Shown: positions 9,175 to 19,532, counted from the first letter of the stretch. The stretch: DNA of 64,000 bases from Natronosporangium hydrolyticum (GCF_016925615.1 NZ_CP070499.1:186001-250000), one strand, 5' to 3'. Made by a program: numbers and translations. Notes: generated from the sequence alone by a model not told the origin.

Positions 9175-9381
9175 CGAGTGTACTCCTTCCGCAGTGACAG
9201 AACCCTGAGGCATTCCATGGCTAGGCTCCACGAGCCGCTAGAGTGTCGCTCTATTCGCAGTGAAAGATCCGGAACCGTTGCCGTATCAGAAGCTGCCAAG
9301 GAGTGTTGAGCTTCCCTACTGGCTGGATGGACTACGGGGAGCGCGGCGTAGCACCGCACTCCCCTATGGCCGCGACGCGGG

Positions 9382-9738
9382 TCAGCCTCGGTAGGAGATG
9401 TCTCCGTTGCTGGTGCCGTGGCGGCAATCTTCACCGCTCTCCCAGCCTGTGCCGCCCTGAGGCCGCCAGACGTCCATCTCCTTGTTTGACTGTGCAGTGC
9501 AGTCGATCGTCGACCGATATGTTCCCGCATAGGTGGCGCCATCGCCTGCGCAGTTCTGTGCCCAAGCGGTGCTCCACCACTCGGTGTAACAGTTGAACAG
9601 GGTGGGGGTCGTTCCCTGAGCCGCAGCCGGTGTAGCAGGACTGAGCGCTACCAGGCTCGACGCGAGCAGGCCTGCTACAGCTGCGTGTATGGCGATCCGT
9701 AGACCTCTACGGTGTGAGATACTGATAAGAGTACGCAA
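9382..9738 (-). CDS. Small secreted protein with four cysteines, function unknown
   Basis: A 118-residue protein starting at a TTG with GGAGG 4 nt upstream. An Arg-rich n-region, a hydrophobic core (AIHAAVAGLLASSLVAL) and an Ala-rich end (ATPAAAQ) form a Sec signal peptide with likely cleavage near residue 41. The mature part of about 77 residues has four Cys spaced for two disulfides and is rich in Trp, Thr and Gly (YTEWWSTAWAQNC). It heads a leftward cluster with two membrane proteins and an ABC ATPase. It could be a secreted antimicrobial or signalling peptide, or a small cell-wall-associated protein. No family match comes to mind. Confidence 0.75.
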   Translation of the reverse strand: MRTLISISHRRGLRIAIHAAVAGLLASSLVALSPATPAAAQGTTPTLFNCYTEWWSTAWAQNCAGDGATYAGTYRSTIDCTAQSNKEMDVWRPQGGTGWESGEDCRHGTSNGDISYRG

Positions 9739-9763
9739 TTTTCCTCCAGAGGCGTTGCGTATA

Positions 9764-9798
9764 GGGGGCGTCGGCGACTGCCAAGTTCGGGCGCCCCC
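9764..9798 (-). promoter_or_regulatory. Leader hairpin upstream of the secreted-protein gene
   Basis: GGGGGCG at 9764-9770 pairs with CGCCCCC at 9792-9798, about 25 nt before the TTG start and next to its ribosome site. It would lie in the 5' leader of the leftward transcript and could modulate its stability or translation. No ligand-binding motif is recognised. Confidence 0.5.
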
Positions 9799-9883
9799 TA
9801 CCTAACTCTGCGTTATGTCTCATCACCGTAACAGTCGTTGTCGGGGGGGGGTCCCTATGGCGTTTGTCAAGTGAGGAACCCAG

Positions 9884-10411
9884 ATGCGGGTTCGGCGAAC
9901 GCCGGGCATCATGGTGGGTGTGCCTGACCTGTTATGGGATGACGTCAGGGAGTGGCTCGACCCCGAGGTGAACGGGACGCTGCCAGACGTGTGTGTGCCG
10001 AACACAACGCGCGCGGACTGGCAAGCGGTCGTTGAGCTTGTCCGCTCGAAGGGGTGGGCGTACGAGTACTCGGTGGACGGGCGGGTGCTGCGGCTGCCGC
10101 ATCGGGTCGAGGACATGCTGGATTTGCGACATGGACACGGCGTGACGTTGAGGGTCTGGCCGTCGCCGGATGTTCTTGCGATCTTTCGACCGTACGATGG
10201 GCAGATCGACTTCGATGTTGATTTGCGGGAGTTGCAGGGACAGCAGCGGCTGGAGGTGTTGTGCCAGTTCATGCGGGCCATCGGACGCAGACTCGGCAAG
10301 CCGGTGGTTATGACGTCGGAGGGTGACACCGTGCCGTTGATCGGATACGACGTTCAAGTCAACCGGGTGGTCATGCTGGCAGGGCTCGTTCAGGCGGCCG
10401 CGACAGGATGA
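9884..10411 (+). CDS. Conserved actinobacterial hypothetical protein, possibly immunity-like
   Basis: A 175-residue cytosolic protein with no signal peptide or membrane segment. GAGG lies about 9 nt before ATG 9884; ATG 9911 is an alternative start. The body (DLLWDDVREWLDPEVNG, then RADWQAVVELVRSKGW, IDFDVDLRELQGQQRLEVL and GRRLGKPVVMTSEG) resembles proteins I have seen beside polymorphic toxins in actinomycetes, hence the tentative immunity label. The last codons overlap the 3' end of the IS110 transposase by 22 bp, so the original C-terminus may have been replaced by insertion-sequence DNA. Confidence 0.65.
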   Translation: MRVRRTPGIMVGVPDLLWDDVREWLDPEVNGTLPDVCVPNTTRADWQAVVELVRSKGWAYEYSVDGRVLRLPHRVEDMLDLRHGHGVTLRVWPSPDVLAIFRPYDGQIDFDVDLRELQGQQRLEVLCQFMRAIGRRLGKPVVMTSEGDTVPLIGYDVQVNRVVMLAGLVQAAATG

Positions 10412-11592
10412 ACTGACTTGGGCTGGAACGGAGTCTTGGTGCGCAGCATGGCATGGAGGACGTCGACGCGGCGTCGGGCCAGGCAGATCAGCGCGGCGTT
10501 GTGCTTCTTGCCTTCGGCCCGCTTGCGGTCGTAGTAGGCCCTGGACTCAGGATTGGCCAGAGCGGCGAACGCGGCTAAGAAGAACGCACGTTTGAGCTGC
10601 TTGTTGCCGCCCTTGGGTGGATGTTCACCCCGTATCGAGCTGCCCGAACGTCTGGTGACTGGGGCGAGGCCGGCGTAGGCGGCCAAGTGGCCGGGGGTGG
10701 GGAAGGCGCTGGCGTCGCCGACTTCGAGCAGGATGCGGGCGCCGGTCCTGACTCCGATGCCGGGCATCGAGGTCAGGACCTTGGCAAGAGGGTGGGCATC
10801 GAGCATCCCTTCGACCTCGGCCGCGGTCTGTTCGCGTTGCTTGAGGACGTCGCGTAGCGAGCTGGCCAGCCGGGGAAGGATGGTCTCGGCGGCGTGGCTG
10901 CCGGGCACGATCACGGTCTGTTCGTCAAGGGCGGCCAGGATCTGTGCGACGAGACGTTCGCCCATGCGTGGGGCATGGCGGGTGGCGATGGTGGTGAGCT
11001 TGCGGCGTCCGGCCTTGCGTAGCCCGGCCGGTCCGCCGCAGCGTGTCAGCAGTTCCAGTACTGCCGGGTGGGCGGCCTTCGGGCCGAGGACACGCTCGAG
11101 TGGAGGGTGGATCTGGGTGAGCAGGCCGCGGATGCGGTTGGAGATGCGGGTGGCCTCGCCGGCGAGGTCGTCGTCGTAGCCGATGAGCATTTCCAGCTCG
11201 GCCAGGGTGTCATCGCCGGTGTCGACTCGCCGCAGCGTGTGTGGCAGGGTCCGGGCCGCGTCGGCGATGACGTAGGCGTCGCGGGCGTCGGTCTTTGATG
11301 TGCCCGGGTGCAGGTCGGCGATGCGGCGCATGGCCAGCCCGGGCAGGTAGGCCACCTGGTGTCCGCCGGCGCGGGCTACCGCCACTGGCAGCGCGCCGAT
11401 GGAGGCGGGCTGGTCGACCACCACCAGGATGCTGCCGTGGCGGGCGAGTTTGTCGTAGAGCGCCCGCAGTTTGGCTTCGTTGTTGGGAAGCGGTGCATCG
11501 TGGAGCCTGGCGCCGTCGCGGCTCAGCGCGACCGCGTGGTGTTCGCCTTTGCCGACGTCCAACCCCAGGAAGACCTCGTACTGGCCGTTCAC
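10390..11592 (-). CDS. IS110-family transposase
   Basis: A 400-residue DEDD-type transposase with a GTG start. The N-terminal RuvC-like domain shows D in FLGLDVGKGEHH, the second acidic position in VVVDQPASIG, and the TDARDAYVIAD motif. The C-terminal Tnp20 domain shows SMPGIGVRTGARILLEVGD, then GHLAAYAGLAPVTRRSG and the Ser region near ANPESRAYYDRKRAEGKKH. The length and motifs look complete and probably functional. IS110 elements usually lack terminal inverted repeats and encode a guiding bridge RNA in the non-coding end of the element, so the noncoding stretch beyond 11592 deserves attention. Confidence 0.95.
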   Translation of the reverse strand: MNGQYEVFLGLDVGKGEHHAVALSRDGARLHDAPLPNNEAKLRALYDKLARHGSILVVVDQPASIGALPVAVARAGGHQVAYLPGLAMRRIADLHPGTSKTDARDAYVIADAARTLPHTLRRVDTGDDTLAELEMLIGYDDDLAGEATRISNRIRGLLTQIHPPLERVLGPKAAHPAVLELLTRCGGPAGLRKAGRRKLTTIATRHAPRMGERLVAQILAALDEQTVIVPGSHAAETILPRLASSLRDVLKQREQTAAEVEGMLDAHPLAKVLTSMPGIGVRTGARILLEVGDASAFPTPGHLAAYAGLAPVTRRSGSSIRGEHPPKGGNKQLKRAFFLAAFAALANPESRAYYDRKRAEGKKHNAALICLARRRVDVLHAMLRTKTPFQPKSVHPVAAA

Positions 11593-11830
11593 TACCGGTG
11601 GCCCTCTCGCCTCGGTGCGGCCTCGGTCGCGGGTCTGGGCGTCGGACTGCCGGCAGCCACGTTACGAGGAGACCTACCCCGTGCGGGGTGGCCGGGTCCC
11701 TATCAGCGGTCGGCCGACGCCACCCGACCCGGCGACAACACCCCCCGGATCATGGCTACGACAGGGGCAGTAAGTCATACCGGGCCGGGCGACCGAGGAG
11801 TCCCCGGCTGGGGACGATCAAAAAGGTAAC
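10390..11830 (-). mobile_element. IS110-family insertion sequence (ends uncertain)
   Basis: One intact transposase gene plus about 240 bp of noncoding DNA upstream of its start, where IS110 elements carry their left end. Because this family has no terminal inverted repeats, the ends cannot be fixed from one copy; 11830 is only an estimate based on the change to coding-like DNA. The transposase 3' end lies inside the tail of the 175-residue gene, so one junction is probably near 10390. Confidence 0.5.
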
Positions 11831-11909
11831 GGGGCAATCCAGAAGGGCCAGTCGCCACCCCCCGTAAATGTCCAGTGCGGATCGGCAGGGTTGCGCAGTC
11901 GCCCGACAC
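11593..11909. other. Gene-free interval upstream of the IS110 transposase
   Basis: About 317 bp with no supported gene. The first part probably belongs to the IS110 left end and would hold any bridge RNA. It contains several short GC-rich inverted motifs such as CCCCGTGCGGGG (11688-11699). A short 3' flank of the 83-residue gene completes it. Confidence 0.5.
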
Positions 11910-12161
11910 TCAGCCGTGGGGGCGGTGGAGTAGGCCGACCGCGAGGTCGTGGACGGCGGCGAGGTCGGCCGGGTCGGCCAAGGTCACCCGGCCGCCGGTG
12001 ACCACATACCACTCGTCGGCGTCGCGGTACTGCACCCGAACCGTAGCCAGGCCGTCGTCGGCCAGCTCGGTGCGCAGGGTGAGGTCACCGGTGACCACTC
12101 CGACCTCGTCGGTCATCACCCCGCCCGGGCCGGCGGTGATGTCGCTGCTCCGGGGCTCCAC
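11910..12161 (-). CDS. Small hypothetical protein coupled to the HNH nuclease gene
   Basis: An 83-residue acidic protein with no signal or membrane helix, resembling a single compact beta-rich domain (GDLTLRTELADDGLATVRVQYRDADEW). The GTG start at 12161 is favoured because GAGGAGG lies 5 nt before it and overlaps the stop of the nuclease gene; ATG 12116 is an alternative. Coupling to the nuclease gene suggests co-regulation or a partner role. No family recognised. Confidence 0.65.
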   Translation of the reverse strand: MEPRSSDITAGPGGVMTDEVGVVTGDLTLRTELADDGLATVRVQYRDADEWYVVTGGRVTLADPADLAAVHDLAVGLLHRPHG

Positions 12162-12171
12162 GGTGGCCTCC

Positions 12172-12990
12172 TCAGTCGCAGGTGTCCAGCATGTCCGAGA
12201 GCGCGTCGTGTTCTTCTTCGGTCACCCACAGCTCCCAATGGTGTTTTACCACGATCCAGTCGTAGGCATATTGGCAGTGGAAGCCGCGGACCGGTTGCCA
12301 CTGGGAGGGGTCCTGGTCGCCCTTGGCCCGGTTGGAGCTGGCCGAGACCGCGATCAGCTGCGGAGTGTCGAGGTCGTTGGCGAAGTCGGCCCGGTCGTCG
12401 TCGTCCCAGTCGGCGGCCCCGGTGCGCCAGGCGTTGGCGAGCGGGACCATGTGGTCGATGTCGATGTCGCTGGGGTCGTCGAGGGTGACGTCGTCGAACG
12501 GGCTGTGCCAGACGCCGCTGACCACCCGGCAGTCCTCGTCCCTGGTCTCGATCTCCTCGCCGTCGCGGGCCAGCACCGTCTGCCGGGCGTCGCAGCCGTC
12601 GATGGTGCGCCAGTGGGAGAACCGGTCCCGGCTGTAGCCGCTGGTGGTGTCCCACTCGTCCACGGTCAACTCGGAGAGGAGTTCCCGGGCCTCGTCGACG
12701 TCGACGTCCCCGCTGGACCCGCCGCCGCTGTCGCTGTCGCTGTCCGAGTCATCTTCCGAGTCGTCGTCCCCATCGCTGGAGCTGTCGCCGCCGTTGTCGG
12801 ACTCCGAGGCTTCCACGTCCGGTAGGACATCCTCGAGCAGGTCGCTGGTGCCGAGGTAGCCGCCGAGGACGATGGCGGCGACCGCCGCCACCACCAGGCC
12901 GAGTCGCCGCTGCTGCTTGCGGGTCAACGTCCGACGGCTACGGCGCGAAGTGGAACGCTTACGAGACTTGGACTTCCGGGTACGGGCCAC
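12172..12990 (-). CDS. Membrane-anchored HNH endonuclease-domain protein (DUF1524/GmrSD-C-like)
   Basis: A 272-residue protein. A strongly basic N-terminus (about 25 Arg/Lys/Ser residues) precedes one membrane helix (LGLVVAAVAAIVLGGYLG), then an Asp/Ser-rich linker of about 45 residues, then a C-terminal HNH-type nuclease domain. The domain carries DIDHMVPLANAWRTGA, with the catalytic His in DHMVPL, and SASSNRAKGDQDPSQWQP, both typical of the secreted DUF1524 nucleases common in actinomycetes. Topology puts the nuclease outside the cell. It could degrade environmental DNA or act in competition. It is translationally coupled to the small gene downstream. Confidence 0.88.
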   Translation of the reverse strand: MARTRKSKSRKRSTSRRSRRTLTRKQQRRLGLVVAAVAAIVLGGYLGTSDLLEDVLPDVEASESDNGGDSSSDGDDDSEDDSDSDSDSGGGSSGDVDVDEARELLSELTVDEWDTTSGYSRDRFSHWRTIDGCDARQTVLARDGEEIETRDEDCRVVSGVWHSPFDDVTLDDPSDIDIDHMVPLANAWRTGAADWDDDDRADFANDLDTPQLIAVSASSNRAKGDQDPSQWQPVRGFHCQYAYDWIVVKHHWELWVTEEEHDALSDMLDTCD

Positions 12991-13048
12991 GCCCGTACCC
13001 TAGATCACCTGGGCCGATCCGGCGAGCCGCGGCGAGCAGCTGGGTCTG

Positions 13049-13594
13049 CTATGGGCGGGCCGACCACGGGTGGATTTGGCCGACCACGTACGGGTCGGCG
13101 GTGGGGTCGTCCACCGCCGCCAGTGCACCGCCGCCGATCTCACCGTCGGTGAGCCATCGTGCCCGTCCACCCTCGACCCGGTAGCCGAGGATCACTCGTT
13201 GATAACGCAGGGTCCGATCGGCAATCAGTTCTGGGTTGCCGAGGTCGGTCGGGTCCTGGCTGGCACTACTGAGCACATGCATTAACCGGCCACTCGGAGC
13301 CAGCGCCTTCACTACCGCCGGCAGCGCGCGTGGCGCCCCGCTGTGGATCCAGCACAGCGCCAGCGTCGCCAGCCCCCGCGCCTCGACCGCGGCGGCGAGC
13401 GTAGCCTCGAACTCCGTTGCCCGGTAGTCGGCCGGCAACGGAAGCAGGCGCGGATCGTCGCCGGTGGTGGCCTGCAATCGGCGCTCGGTGCGAGCCACCA
13501 CCGTGACGGTCCAGCCACGATCAGCCAGGCCTCGGCAGGCGCCAGCAAGCATCCCACTGGCGCCGACCGCGATCGCGTGACCCGCTCCTGCCAT
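13049..13594 (-). CDS. NAD(P)-binding Rossmann-fold (short-chain dehydrogenase-like) protein
   Basis: A 181-residue protein. The N-terminal GASGMLAGACRGLADRG matches the nucleotide-binding Gly-rich turn of short-chain dehydrogenases, and VVARTERRL is the following cofactor-binding strand. The usual catalytic YxxxK is absent, and the protein is shorter than the normal 240-260 residues, so it is probably a non-canonical or non-catalytic member. GGAGG lies 7 nt before the ATG. No operon partner is evident. Confidence 0.75.
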   Translation of the reverse strand: MAGAGHAIAVGASGMLAGACRGLADRGWTVTVVARTERRLQATTGDDPRLLPLPADYRATEFEATLAAAVEARGLATLALCWIHSGAPRALPAVVKALAPSGRLMHVLSSASQDPTDLGNPELIADRTLRYQRVILGYRVEGGRARWLTDGEIGGGALAAVDDPTADPYVVGQIHPWSARP

Positions 13595-13682
13595 CCGCTC
13601 GCCTCCGCTCTTGCGCCGGGAGCCGAGTGTGCAACGTCAAGCCCGCTTCAGGTCAAGCCCTCAGCACGCCATTCTGCGCGGG

Positions 13683-15611
<1,929 letters not shown>

Positions 15612-15680
15612 CTACGACGTCGAGGGCCTGATGGCCCGCGTCGTTCGGATGTTGGGACGTCGGGTGGGGAAGCTCACACC

Positions 15681-16253
15681 TCAGCGGAGCAGTAGGGTCG
15701 CTGCCCGGTGCCGCTCCCGCGGCGCCGACTCCCGCTGCTGGAGATCCTCCGGCAGCGTCGCCGGGTCGCCGAGCCGGCCGATCGCGACCACCACCTTCGC
15801 CACCACCTGCTCCGGCAGGGCCAGCTCCCGGTGCAGCGCCGCAGCGTCGAACCCGGCCATCTGGTGCAGATACAGCCCGAGCGCGGTCGCCTGCACCGTC
15901 AAGTGGGCGACCGACTGCCCCAGGTCGTACGCGGCGTGCCGCAGCTCCTGCCCGGTGTCGGAGTGGGTGAGGTGCGCCCCGACCAGCAGCACCGCCGCCC
16001 GACCCGCCCACCGCTGGTTGCCCTCGGCCAGGCTGGTGAAGATCAGTTTGTGGGTGTCGCTGTCTCGCCGGCCGACCACGAACCGCCACGGCTGGCTATT
16101 GGAGCTGGAGGGGGCCCAGCGGGCGGCCTCCAGCAGGGTGGCGAGCTCCTGCGAGGTCACGTCGGCGGTCGGGTCGAAGGCTCGGGGGCTGCGCCGGTGC
16201 CCCAACAGCGGTTCGAGCGGGAGCGCGGCCGGGTCAGCAGAGGCGTGCGACAT
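15681..16253 (-). CDS. Nitroreductase-family oxidoreductase
   Basis: A 190-residue FMN-dependent oxidoreductase. RRSPRAFDP near residue 20 and EAARWAPSSSNSQPWRFVV near residue 45 are the FMN-binding signatures of the family. The DLGQSVAHLTVQATALGLYLHQMAGFD helix is the conserved dimer and cofactor segment. Such enzymes reduce nitroaromatics, quinones or flavins with NAD(P)H; the natural substrate is unclear. It ends 82 nt before the leuA leader on the same strand, so the leuA promoter lies in that gap. Confidence 0.92.
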   Translation of the reverse strand: MSHASADPAALPLEPLLGHRRSPRAFDPTADVTSQELATLLEAARWAPSSSNSQPWRFVVGRRDSDTHKLIFTSLAEGNQRWAGRAAVLLVGAHLTHSDTGQELRHAAYDLGQSVAHLTVQATALGLYLHQMAGFDAAALHRELALPEQVVAKVVVAIGRLGDPATLPEDLQQRESAPRERHRAATLLLR

Positions 16254-16280
16254 ACCGCCAATGGTGCCAGAGCGCTCCCG

Positions 16281-17063
16281 CTATCCCGAGGGGGCGGGCG
16301 CGGGGGTGCCCGCCGGTGCTGGCGTGCCGGTGGCCGGCGGGGTGGGGGCCGGCGCGGTGGGGGCCGGGTCGCCCGGCACCACCGGGGCGGGCAGGTCGAT
16401 GGTCTCGGGGGCGGCGCTGGTGTCGGTGAGGGTCAGCGTGCCCACCTCCGACTCGGCGTAGGTGAGCGTGCCGTCCGCCCGGTAGCAGTAGACGCCCGCC
16501 GCCACCGGCGGCGCCAGCGAGGCCGAGCTCGGCGTCACCGCGAAGCAGTCACCACCGTCCGCGCCCGCCTCGGGGCCCGGCACGGTGACCACCGCCACCG
16601 CCGCCGCCCGGTCCACGAAGACATCCAGCCATCGGGTGAACACATGCTGGACCCGGGGATCCGACTCCGGCGGGATGGTGGCCACCGCCACACAGCCGGG
16701 GCCGGCGACCGTGGTCGCCTGCAGGGTGCAGTGGTAGAGCTCGTCGTCGAGCGCAGCGATCGCCACGTCAGCCGCACCACCGAGGGCACCGCCGGGGACA
16801 TCCACCCGCCAGTCGCCCGCGCCGGTACGGATCGCCAGCACCCGCCGGTCGAGCTGCTCCGGCACCGCGTAGGTGTAGGCGTGCACCGCCGCCAGATCCT
16901 TCGCCGCCGCGGCCCGGCTCGCCAGCTCGGCGCGGGCAGAGTCGGGCGGCTGCGGGGCTTCGAGGGTGGTCGGCGGCGGGGAGACGGCGTGGTCTGCGGG
17001 CGAGCCGCAGCCGGTGACCAGCACCGACAGGGCCAGCGCCCACCCGATTCGGCGGTTGCGCAC
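16281..17063 (-). CDS. Putative lipoprotein, function unknown
   Basis: A 260-residue protein with a GTG start. The short signal peptide ends in the lipobox LVTGC at about residue 19, so the mature protein is lipid-anchored outside the membrane. The central domain has several Cys (HCTLQATTVAGPGC, GDCFAV, VYCYR), which could form disulfides. The C-terminal 35 residues are an Ala-Pro-Thr-rich tail, typical of a cell-wall-spanning or flexible tether. No known family recognised. It is divergent from lysC. Confidence 0.8.
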   Translation of the reverse strand: MRNRRIGWALALSVLVTGCGSPADHAVSPPPTTLEAPQPPDSARAELASRAAAAKDLAAVHAYTYAVPEQLDRRVLAIRTGAGDWRVDVPGGALGGAADVAIAALDDELYHCTLQATTVAGPGCVAVATIPPESDPRVQHVFTRWLDVFVDRAAAVAVVTVPGPEAGADGGDCFAVTPSSASLAPPVAAGVYCYRADGTLTYAESEVGTLTLTDTSAAPETIDLPAPVVPGDPAPTAPAPTPPATGTPAPAGTPAPAPSG

Positions 17064-17179
17064 CCGGCCATTCTTCCGTGGTGATCACCTGCTGGGAGGC
17101 GGTGACACGCGGAACACACCCCGCAGCCGGCCGGTAGGCTATGCAGCGTTTGAGCACCAGCGAGAGAAAGGGGGTCGCC

Positions 17180-18463
17180 GTGGGTCTGGTCGTGCAGAAG
17201 TACGGTGGCTCCTCGGTCGCCGACGCGGAGCGGATCAAGCGGGTGGCCGAGCGGATCGTCGCCACCCGGAAGGCCGGCGACGATGTCGTCGCGGTCGTGT
17301 CGGCGATGGGTGACACCACCGACGAGTTGATCGATCTGGCGAACCAGGTCAGCCCGGTGCCGCCCGGTCGGGAGCTGGACATGCTCCTCACCGCCGGTGA
17401 GCGGATCTCGATGGCGCTGCTGGCGATGGCGATCCACAACCTCGGCTTCGAGGCCCGTTCCTACACCGGCAGCCAGGCGGGCGTGATCACCACGTCGGTG
17501 CACGGGCGGGCGCGGATCATCGACGTGACCCCCGGTCGGCTCCGCGGGGCGCTGGACGAGGGCGCGGTGGTGATCGTCGCCGGCTTCCAGGGGGTGGCGC
17601 AGGACACCAAGGACGTCACCACGCTGGGTCGGGGCGGGTCGGACGCGACCGCGGCGGCGTTGGCGGCGGCGTTGCAGGCCGATGTCTGTGAGATCTACAC
17701 CGATGTGGACGGGGTTTTCACCGCCGACCCGCGGATCGTCTCCAACGCCCGGATGGTCAAACAGATCACCTACGAGGAGACGTTGGAGCTCGCCGCCTGC
17801 GGCGCGAAGGTGCTGATGCCGCGCTGCGTCGAGTATGCCCGGCGGTATGCCGTGCCGATCCACGTCCGCTCGTCGTACACGCTCAAGTCCGGCAGCATGG
17901 TTACCGGCTCGATGGAGGATCTACCCGTGGAACAGGCCCTGATCACCGGTGTCGCACACGACCGGGGCGAAGCCAAGATCACGATCGTGGGGGTGCCGGA
18001 CGAGCCCGGCGAGGCGGCCCGGATCTTCGAGACGGTGGCCGGCGCGGAGATCAACCTCGACATGATCGTGCAGAACGTCTCCACCGTCACCACCGACCCG
18101 GATAGCTCCCGCCGGCTCACCGACATCTCGTTCACCCTGCCGCAGAGCGACGGGCCGACCGCGATGACCGCGCTGGCGCGGATCCAGGAGAAGGTCGGTT
18201 TCCGGGACCTGCTCTACGACGACCACGTCGGCAAGGTCTCGCTGGTCGGCGCGGGGATGCGCTCCCACCCGGGGGTGGCGGCGACCTTCTTCGCCGCGCT
18301 CGGCGAGGCGGGGGTAAACATCGAGATGATCTCGACCTCGGAGATCCGGGTCTCGGTGGTCTGCCGCGACACCGACCTGGACGCCGCGGTCCGCGCCGTG
18401 CATGCGGCGTTCGAGTTGGGCGGCGACGAAGAGGCGGTCGTCTACGCCGGGACAGGGAGGTAG
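17180..18463 (+). CDS. lysC: Aspartate kinase
   Basis: A 427-residue enzyme that phosphorylates aspartate at the head of the lysine, threonine and methionine pathway. The N-terminus [19 protein letters not shown] is the kinase motif, followed by [20 protein letters not shown] and [14 protein letters not shown]. The C-terminal half has two ACT domains for feedback control. The GTG start follows GAAAGGGGG; ATG 17141 upstream is a weaker alternative. An internal GTG at 17927 preceded by GGAGG would give a separate 178-residue beta subunit, as in other actinobacteria and Bacillus. It lies 4 nt before asd. Confidence 0.96.
   Translation: MGLVVQKYGGSSVADAERIKRVAERIVATRKAGDDVVAVVSAMGDTTDELIDLANQVSPVPPGRELDMLLTAGERISMALLAMAIHNLGFEARSYTGSQAGVITTSVHGRARIIDVTPGRLRGALDEGAVVIVAGFQGVAQDTKDVTTLGRGGSDATAAALAAALQADVCEIYTDVDGVFTADPRIVSNARMVKQITYEETLELAACGAKVLMPRCVEYARRYAVPIHVRSSYTLKSGSMVTGSMEDLPVEQALITGVAHDRGEAKITIVGVPDEPGEAARIFETVAGAEINLDMIVQNVSTVTTDPDSSRRLTDISFTLPQSDGPTAMTALARIQEKVGFRDLLYDDHVGKVSLVGAGMRSHPGVAATFFAALGEAGVNIEMISTSEIRVSVVCRDTDLDAAVRAVHAAFELGGDEEAVVYAGTGR
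17927..18463 (+). CDS. Internal start for the aspartokinase beta subunit
   Basis: An in-frame GTG inside lysC follows ATGGAGG at the usual distance (8 nt). The product, 178 residues starting [20 protein letters not shown] once the GTG is read as Met, corresponds to the start of the regulatory beta subunit in the alpha2-beta2 aspartokinases of Corynebacterium and Bacillus. It comprises only the ACT domains, which bind the feedback amino acids. Confidence 0.65.
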   Translation: MEQALITGVAHDRGEAKITIVGVPDEPGEAARIFETVAGAEINLDMIVQNVSTVTTDPDSSRRLTDISFTLPQSDGPTAMTALARIQEKVGFRDLLYDDHVGKVSLVGAGMRSHPGVAATFFAALGEAGVNIEMISTSEIRVSVVCRDTDLDAAVRAVHAAFELGGDEEAVVYAGTGR

Positions 18464-18467
18464 CACC

Positions 18468-19532
18468 ATGGGGAATCAGCTGCCCACGCTCGCCGTCGTC
18501 GGGGCCACCGGCGCGGTCGGCACGGTCATGTGCGAGCTGTTGTCGTCGCGTAAGAACGTCTGGGGTGAGATCCGGCTCGTCGCCTCCCCCCGCTCGGCCG
18601 GCAAGCAGATCGTGGTCCGCGGTGAGGAGCTCACCGTGGTGCCGCTGGCCCCCGACGTCTTCGACGGCGTCGACGTGGCCCTGTTCGACGTGCCCGACGA
18701 GGTCTCCGCCGAGTGGGCGCCGGTGGCGGCGGCGGCCGGTGCGGTCGCGGTCGACAACTCCGGCGCGTTCCGGATGGACCCGGACGTGCCGCTGGTGGTC
18801 CCCGAGATCAACCCCGAGCAGGCGCGGAACCGGCCGAAGGGGATCATCGCCAACGCCAACTGCACCACGCTCACCATGATCGTGGCGATCGCCCCGCTGC
18901 ACCGGGAGTACGGGCTGCGGGAGCTGGTCGTCGCGTCGTACCAAGCGGTCTCCGGCTCCGGGCAGGTCGGTGTGGACACGCTGCACGAGCAGCTGGGCAA
19001 GGCCGCCGGCAACTACACGCTCGGCGCCCGCTCCGGCAACATCCGGCAGGCGGTCGGCGACGAGCTCGGCCCCTTCCCGGCCCCGATCGTGTGCAACGTG
19101 GTGCCGTGGGCCGGGTCGCTCAAGGACGCCGGCTGGTCCTCCGAGGAGACCAAGATCCGCAACGAGTCCCGCAAGATCCTGGGGCTGCCGGACCTGAAGG
19201 TCTCCGCCACCTGCGTCCGCGTGCCGGTGGTGACCGGCCACTCGAGCGCGGTCCACGCCGTCTTCGGCACCGAAGTGGAGGCGGACGCCGCCCGGGAGCT
19301 GCTGCGGCACGCCCCCGGCGTGATCGTCGTCGACGACCCGGCAGCGGGCGAGTTCCCGATGCCGATCGACGCGGTCGGCACCGACCCGGCCTGGGTGGGC
19401 CGAATCCGCCGCTCGCTCGACGATCCGCGGGCCCTGGACTTCTTCGTCACCGGCGACAACCTCCGTAAGGGGGCGGCGCTGAACACCGCCCAGATCGGAG
19501 AGTTGCTCGCCCCGGAACTCGCCCGCGGCTGA
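18468..19532 (+). CDS. asd: Aspartate-semialdehyde dehydrogenase
   Basis: A 354-residue NADPH-dependent enzyme that reduces aspartyl phosphate to the semialdehyde. The nucleotide-binding VVGATGAVGTVM is at the N-terminus, and the catalytic Cys is in the GIIANANCTTLTM segment near residue 130. His in VPVVTGHSSAVHAVF is the acid/base residue. GGGAGG overlaps the lysC stop and lies 7 nt before the ATG, so the two genes are coupled. The usual length is 330-370 residues. A 32-nt tandem repeat begins in the last codons and carries hairpins that likely terminate the operon. Confidence 0.96.
   Translation: MGNQLPTLAVVGATGAVGTVMCELLSSRKNVWGEIRLVASPRSAGKQIVVRGEELTVVPLAPDVFDGVDVALFDVPDEVSAEWAPVAAAAGAVAVDNSGAFRMDPDVPLVVPEINPEQARNRPKGIIANANCTTLTMIVAIAPLHREYGLRELVVASYQAVSGSGQVGVDTLHEQLGKAAGNYTLGARSGNIRQAVGDELGPFPAPIVCNVVPWAGSLKDAGWSSEETKIRNESRKILGLPDLKVSATCVRVPVVTGHSSAVHAVFGTEVEADAARELLRHAPGVIVVDDPAAGEFPMPIDAVGTDPAWVGRIRRSLDDPRALDFFVTGDNLRKGAALNTAQIGELLAPELARG

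Noticed and set aside
9382-9738. A lactococcin-972-type bacteriocin
   Set aside because: Only the locus layout is similar; the conserved Gly/Trp/Tyr motifs of that family are not present.
9830-9860. The nine-G tract before the hypothetical gene as a phase-variable promoter
   Set aside because: No -10 or -35 boxes flank it at a plausible distance.
18130-19310. Long minus-strand open frames opposite lysC-asd, dnaK, clpB and the AfsR-like gene
   Set aside because: They are the usual GC-skew shadows of coding frames, with repetitive His/Arg/Asp-rich translations and no ribosome sites.
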